Assembly: GCA_964551445.1 (NCBI GenBank)
Contig: CAZKCG010000018.1
Span: 1-64,000 of the forward strand
DNA length: 64,000 nt
From: DAOPXV01 sp964551445
GTDB taxonomy: Bacteria > Muiribacteriota > UBA9980
Direction: 5' to 3'
Made by a program: the position numbers and the translations under genes. Numbering within the stretch: the first letter of the stretch is position 1; each line of letters opens with the position of its first letter. Below the pieces are notes generated by a model that was not told the origin of the DNA, did not search any database, and was given only the letters and a program-made list of their open reading frames with translations. Positions 60,687 through 64,000 of the stretch are shown one piece after another.

Positions 60687-62219
60687 GTGTCAGGTTTTGA
60701 AAAGATTTTTATAACCAACGAAATATTAAGGGCTCTTTCCGGCTCGTTCACGCTGAACGAGGCTTTCAAGAAGATATTCATCATTCTTGAGAATCATCTC
60801 GGCGTTTCTGGCGCCGCCGTCGTATCTTTCGACTCCGCTAGAAACGCGCTTGAGATACAGAACGGACTTCTTTACAAGATCGAAAAGAAGGACATTGCGA
60901 CCCTTGTCGAAAAAAACTCGGAAAAAATGACCGTCCGTGGCCAGAGCCCTTTCGACATAGCCGAAAACCGCATTCCGGACGAAGCCATGCCCGGATTCTG
61001 CTACGCTTTTTTCCCGCTTTTCGTACATTCCGAGCTTACCGGGCTCATGATACTCCACGGCCGGAACGAAGCCCTGAAGGTCAATAAGATCGACGCCAAC
61101 CTTATAGAGGCCATAGCATCTCCGATATCGATGATATACGAGCGTGAAAAAATTTTCCGCGAAACCAAGGACCAGAAAACCGGCTTCGAATTTCTATACA
61201 CGCTTTCAAATTCCATAAATAAAACCCTTGATACGGAAAGCATATTGAAAATTTCCGTGAAGACCATTTGTAAAAAATTCAAGGACATAATACCCGTAAT
61301 AATGGTCTCGCGCGGAAGCGTTAAAGTGATAGCGTCGGGCTCCTCGAAGTGCGTGGATATAAAGACCAATTTCAGCCTTATATTAGACGAGATCAAAAAC
61401 AATCTCAACGAAGATACTTCCGCGTTTAAATTGCTTCTTGATTTTCCCGCGCCTAAATCGAAGGACGCAGTGGATGAAATGACTCAGATAAACCTTAAAT
61501 CATCGTTATGGCTTTCGCTTAACTATAACAACAGCATTTGCGGCTATCTCGGCCTTTTTTCAGCCGACGATTCAATTCAATCCATTAACGTCACTTCCAT
61601 CCGTTTTCTGACGCTCGCCTCCAACCAGATCATTTCAGCCGTCGAGAACGCGCGGCTTTACAACGAGGTCGAAAGGCTCGCTTCTGTTGATGGAATGACC
61701 GGCGTTTTTAACTACCGTTACTTTTACACGCATATGTGTTCCGAGGTCCTGCGCTCAAAACGATACGGAACCGACATGTCCATAATAATGATCGATATCG
61801 ACCACTTTAAATCCTTCAACGATATGTACGGCCATCAGGCCGGCGACGAAGTGTTGAGAGAGGTCGGAAAGATACTCACGGCCCGGGCGAGGACGATAGA
61901 CATAGTCGCAAGATACGGAGGCGAGGAATTCATACTCGTCCTTCCCGAAACGGCCATCGAGGGCGCTCTGGAACTTGCCGAGCGGATACGCGAAAGCATC
62001 GAGACCAATGATTTCAAGGTCAATTCCAAGGGAACGGAACTCAGCCTCAAAGTGACCATATCGTTAGGGGTCTCATCATACATGTCAGGCAAGGACCCGG
62101 ACGCCGACACGCTGATAAAATCCGCCGACGATTCCCTTTATCACGCCAAGCACAGCGGCAGGAACAAAGTTTGTTATAATCACAACGGCGAGCTACTTCA
62201 ATCCAGGAGAACGGCATGA
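60687..62219 (+). CDS. GAF-GGDEF diguanylate cyclase
   Basis: 510 residues with a GTG start at 60687, 5 nt after the phosphatase stop and behind AAAGGTGG. Two GAF-type sensor domains precede the catalytic domain, which has GGEEF at residues 411-415 and an intact inhibitory site RTID (402-405), exactly five residues upstream. It should make cyclic di-GMP and be inhibited by its product. No transmembrane segment, so it senses cytoplasmic signals. Its stop overlaps the next start (ATGA), indicating translational coupling. Confidence 0.93.
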   Translation: MSGFEKIFITNEILRALSGSFTLNEAFKKIFIILENHLGVSGAAVVSFDSARNALEIQNGLLYKIEKKDIATLVEKNSEKMTVRGQSPFDIAENRIPDEAMPGFCYAFFPLFVHSELTGLMILHGRNEALKVNKIDANLIEAIASPISMIYEREKIFRETKDQKTGFEFLYTLSNSINKTLDTESILKISVKTICKKFKDIIPVIMVSRGSVKVIASGSSKCVDIKTNFSLILDEIKNNLNEDTSAFKLLLDFPAPKSKDAVDEMTQINLKSSLWLSLNYNNSICGYLGLFSADDSIQSINVTSIRFLTLASNQIISAVENARLYNEVERLASVDGMTGVFNYRYFYTHMCSEVLRSKRYGTDMSIIMIDIDHFKSFNDMYGHQAGDEVLREVGKILTARARTIDIVARYGGEEFILVLPETAIEGALELAERIRESIETNDFKVNSKGTELSLKVTISLGVSSYMSGKDPDADTLIKSADDSLYHAKHSGRNKVCYNHNGELLQSRRTA

Positions 62220-64000
62220 AAGAAAACTACAAAAAAACGCTCGAGATTCTTCATGAGAACGAACAGCTGAAAAAAGAGATCGATTCGCTGAAAAAAAATA
62301 TCGGCGAAACCGAGACCGACCTTTTCCGTAATAAAAAAGGCAAGAAAATGCTGTCTCTTTTAAATCATATGCTCGAGGACAAGATCCAGAATATGAATCT
62401 GGTCAACGACGTCATCGCCAACATAAATACCGTCGAAGACGTCGGCCTCATCTGGCAGGAAATGCATAAGATCATACAAAAAACAATTGATTACGACTAC
62501 GCTTTCATGTTCCTCGCCGGCCGCAACGCCGTATATTTCCATTCCAAGCGCCGCGTCGAAAAGAACTTCCTCGATTCGATGCTCAACCGCATCAAGGAAA
62601 CTTATAAGGATATAGACCCTTCCTACGACATAACTCATTCCATCGAAGTGGTCAATCTCGAGGAAAAAAACAAGACGGTCCTTCCGTCCTCAAAGATAGA
62701 ATTCGTCAACGACCTCATTTCCATGCCGCTCACAATAAAAAAAGAGAACTTCGGACTCGTAACGCTGTTTTCACACAAACCGCGCAAACTTCAGGAAGAA
62801 CAGATAAATAATTTTCTCGTCATAATAAATAACGTGGTCGCCTTCATTCACAACGCCATCCTTTACGAAAGCGTCGTCAACGCCCACAAATCCCTGGCGC
62901 GTAACGTCCAATCGCTGAAAACTCTTTTAGACGTTACCAGGGCGATGAGCTCCGGCCAGATGAGCTATGACAAGCTCATAGATTATATCCTCGACATGGC
63001 CATACTCGAGGTAGGCGGAGACGGCGGCGCTCTGCTTCTCGTAGATAAAAAAAACGACGAGCTCTATATAAAATCCGGGCGCGGCCTTCCCGAGGACGTT
63101 GACAGAAATCTTAAAATAAAACTGGGCGCAGGAACCGCGGGCGCCGCGGTGTTCGGATGTTCGCCCATAATCTCCATACACGCTTCGCTTTCCGGCAGCA
63201 TATCGCCGAAAGATTACCAGAACTACACAATAAAATATTTTCCGCCCTTCGGCGACTATTCCGAGCGGCCAAATGTAAGATCGGGTATCTCCGTCCCGAT
63301 AATATCGGCGTCAGGCGCTCTCGGGGTCATCAACGTCACTTCCTCCATCAAGGTGTTTCAGGAAGCCGACCTTGAAACGCTCATGCTTTTCGCCAATCAG
63401 GCGGCCAACACTATAACCGTATCCCAGCTCAATCTCGTTGAAAAACAAAGGATCAATGAACTTGTAAAACTCAACGAAATAGGAAAGGCGCTTAATTCGA
63501 CGCTCAAACATGACGAAATATTCAGGCTCGTAATGGACGCGCTGGCGGATCTCATGGAATTTTCCGTCGGCTCCTTCTTCATCGAAGAGGACGCTTCCAA
63601 CTATAAACTCAATATTATTTCACAGGAAAACCTCGGCAACTCATCCATCGATAACGTCTGTTCCATAGTCATAAACGCCTACGGCGAAATGACGAAAAAG
63701 ATAATCCCCGCCGAGAATATTTCCATAGATTACGAAGTATCCGAAGGCTATGAGGATATAGACATCAAAAAACTTCAGATAAGATCGTTCCTCGTGGTCC
63801 CGCTCGTGATAAAAGGCGATATCAAAGGGCTTTTAAACGTCAACGCAACGGCCGAGAACGCTTTCACCGAAGACAATATGAGGACGCTTTCCACGTTCGC
63901 CTCCCAGGTCGCCGTCGCGATCGAGAACTCCCGCTCATACGAGAGCATGGAAAGAAAGATCAAGGAACAATCGATGCTTTTTGAAGTATCCAGAACGCTT
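62216..64000 (+). CDS. Multi-GAF signalling protein (partial, 3' end outside window)
   Basis: 595 codons are open from the ATG at 62216 to the window end. A short coiled coil (EILHENEQLKKEIDSLKKNI) is followed by three GAF-like domains: about residues 60-220, 230-420 ('MAILEVGGDGGALLLVDKKN') and 425-580 ('LQIRSFLVVPLVIKGDIKGL'). The third ends in the usual 'ASQVAVAIENSRSYESMERK' helix, which normally leads to an output domain beyond position 64,000, such as a kinase, GGDEF, HD or SpoIIE. Coupled to the cyclase gene by a 4-nt overlap. Confidence 0.88.
   Translation, partial: MKENYKKTLEILHENEQLKKEIDSLKKNIGETETDLFRNKKGKKMLSLLNHMLEDKIQNMNLVNDVIANINTVEDVGLIWQEMHKIIQKTIDYDYAFMFLAGRNAVYFHSKRRVEKNFLDSMLNRIKETYKDIDPSYDITHSIEVVNLEEKNKTVLPSSKIEFVNDLISMPLTIKKENFGLVTLFSHKPRKLQEEQINNFLVIINNVVAFIHNAILYESVVNAHKSLARNVQSLKTLLDVTRAMSSGQMSYDKLIDYILDMAILEVGGDGGALLLVDKKNDELYIKSGRGLPEDVDRNLKIKLGAGTAGAAVFGCSPIISIHASLSGSISPKDYQNYTIKYFPPFGDYSERPNVRSGISVPIISASGALGVINVTSSIKVFQEADLETLMLFANQAANTITVSQLNLVEKQRINELVKLNEIGKALNSTLKHDEIFRLVMDALADLMEFSVGSFFIEEDASNYKLNIISQENLGNSSIDNVCSIVINAYGEMTKKIIPAENISIDYEVSEGYEDIDIKKLQIRSFLVVPLVIKGDIKGLLNVNATAENAFTEDNMRTLSTFASQVAVAIENSRSYESMERKIKEQSMLFEVSRTL

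Overview
The window joins two kinds of DNA. Positions 1 to about 34,200 are a large part of a tailed-phage genome (podovirus-like by gene content), almost certainly an integrated prophage whose left end lies outside the window. Positions about 34,400 to 64,000 are bacterial chromosome. A complete tRNA-Thr(CGT) gene stands at the junction (34,181-34,253), and its anticodon-arm sequence recurs 150 bp further into the host side, as expected for integration at a tRNA gene.

Phage part. The late operon reads right to left (22.4 kb to beyond position 1): small zinc protein, possible small terminase, large terminase, portal, scaffold, major capsid protein, decoration-like protein, adaptor/tail proteins, fibres, internal virion-like proteins, and a giant protein of at least 1,970 residues that runs off the left edge. 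Six consecutive-neighbourhood proteins of this module (8.8-15.5 kb) start with Sec signal peptides or a lipobox, which is very unusual for virion genes. A noncoding control region (22.5-23.36 kb) with repeated GTGGACA boxes, a palindrome and a sigma54-like promoter separates it from a rightward early set (23.36-24.9 kb). An AT-rich, terminator-bounded four-gene cassette (25.0-26.77 kb) looks like lysogenic-conversion cargo. The replication operon reads leftward from a consensus promoter at 33.9 kb and ends with a P4-type primase-helicase. No integrase, classical repressor, holin or endolysin could be named in the window.

Host part. The chromosome carries an ankyrin-repeat protein, a HEAT-repeat protein, a 1.9k-residue surface lipoprotein with Ig-like and chitobiase-C-terminal-like repeats, a LolA-like periplasmic protein, a divergent pair of TPR + MORN_2 (YwqK-like) proteins, a long secreted protein with a KTDD tandem repeat interrupted by an assembly gap, a B12-binding/radical-SAM protein, a DUF362 protein, desulfoferrodoxin, ribosomal protein bS20, and a signalling operon (GAF-SpoIIE phosphatase, GAF-GGDEF cyclase, multi-GAF protein truncated by the right edge).

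Organism. Lipoproteins and a LolA-like protein suggest a diderm; superoxide reductase, a radical-SAM protein and DUF362 suggest an anaerobe or microaerophile. GC content looks mid-range, promoters are sigma70-like with 17-bp spacers, and Shine-Dalgarno sites are strong. Three host promoters sit so close to their start codons that leaderless mRNAs are implied. The protein repertoire and the 100-N scaffold gap fit a metagenome-derived genome from a little-studied phylum; I cannot name it from sequence alone.
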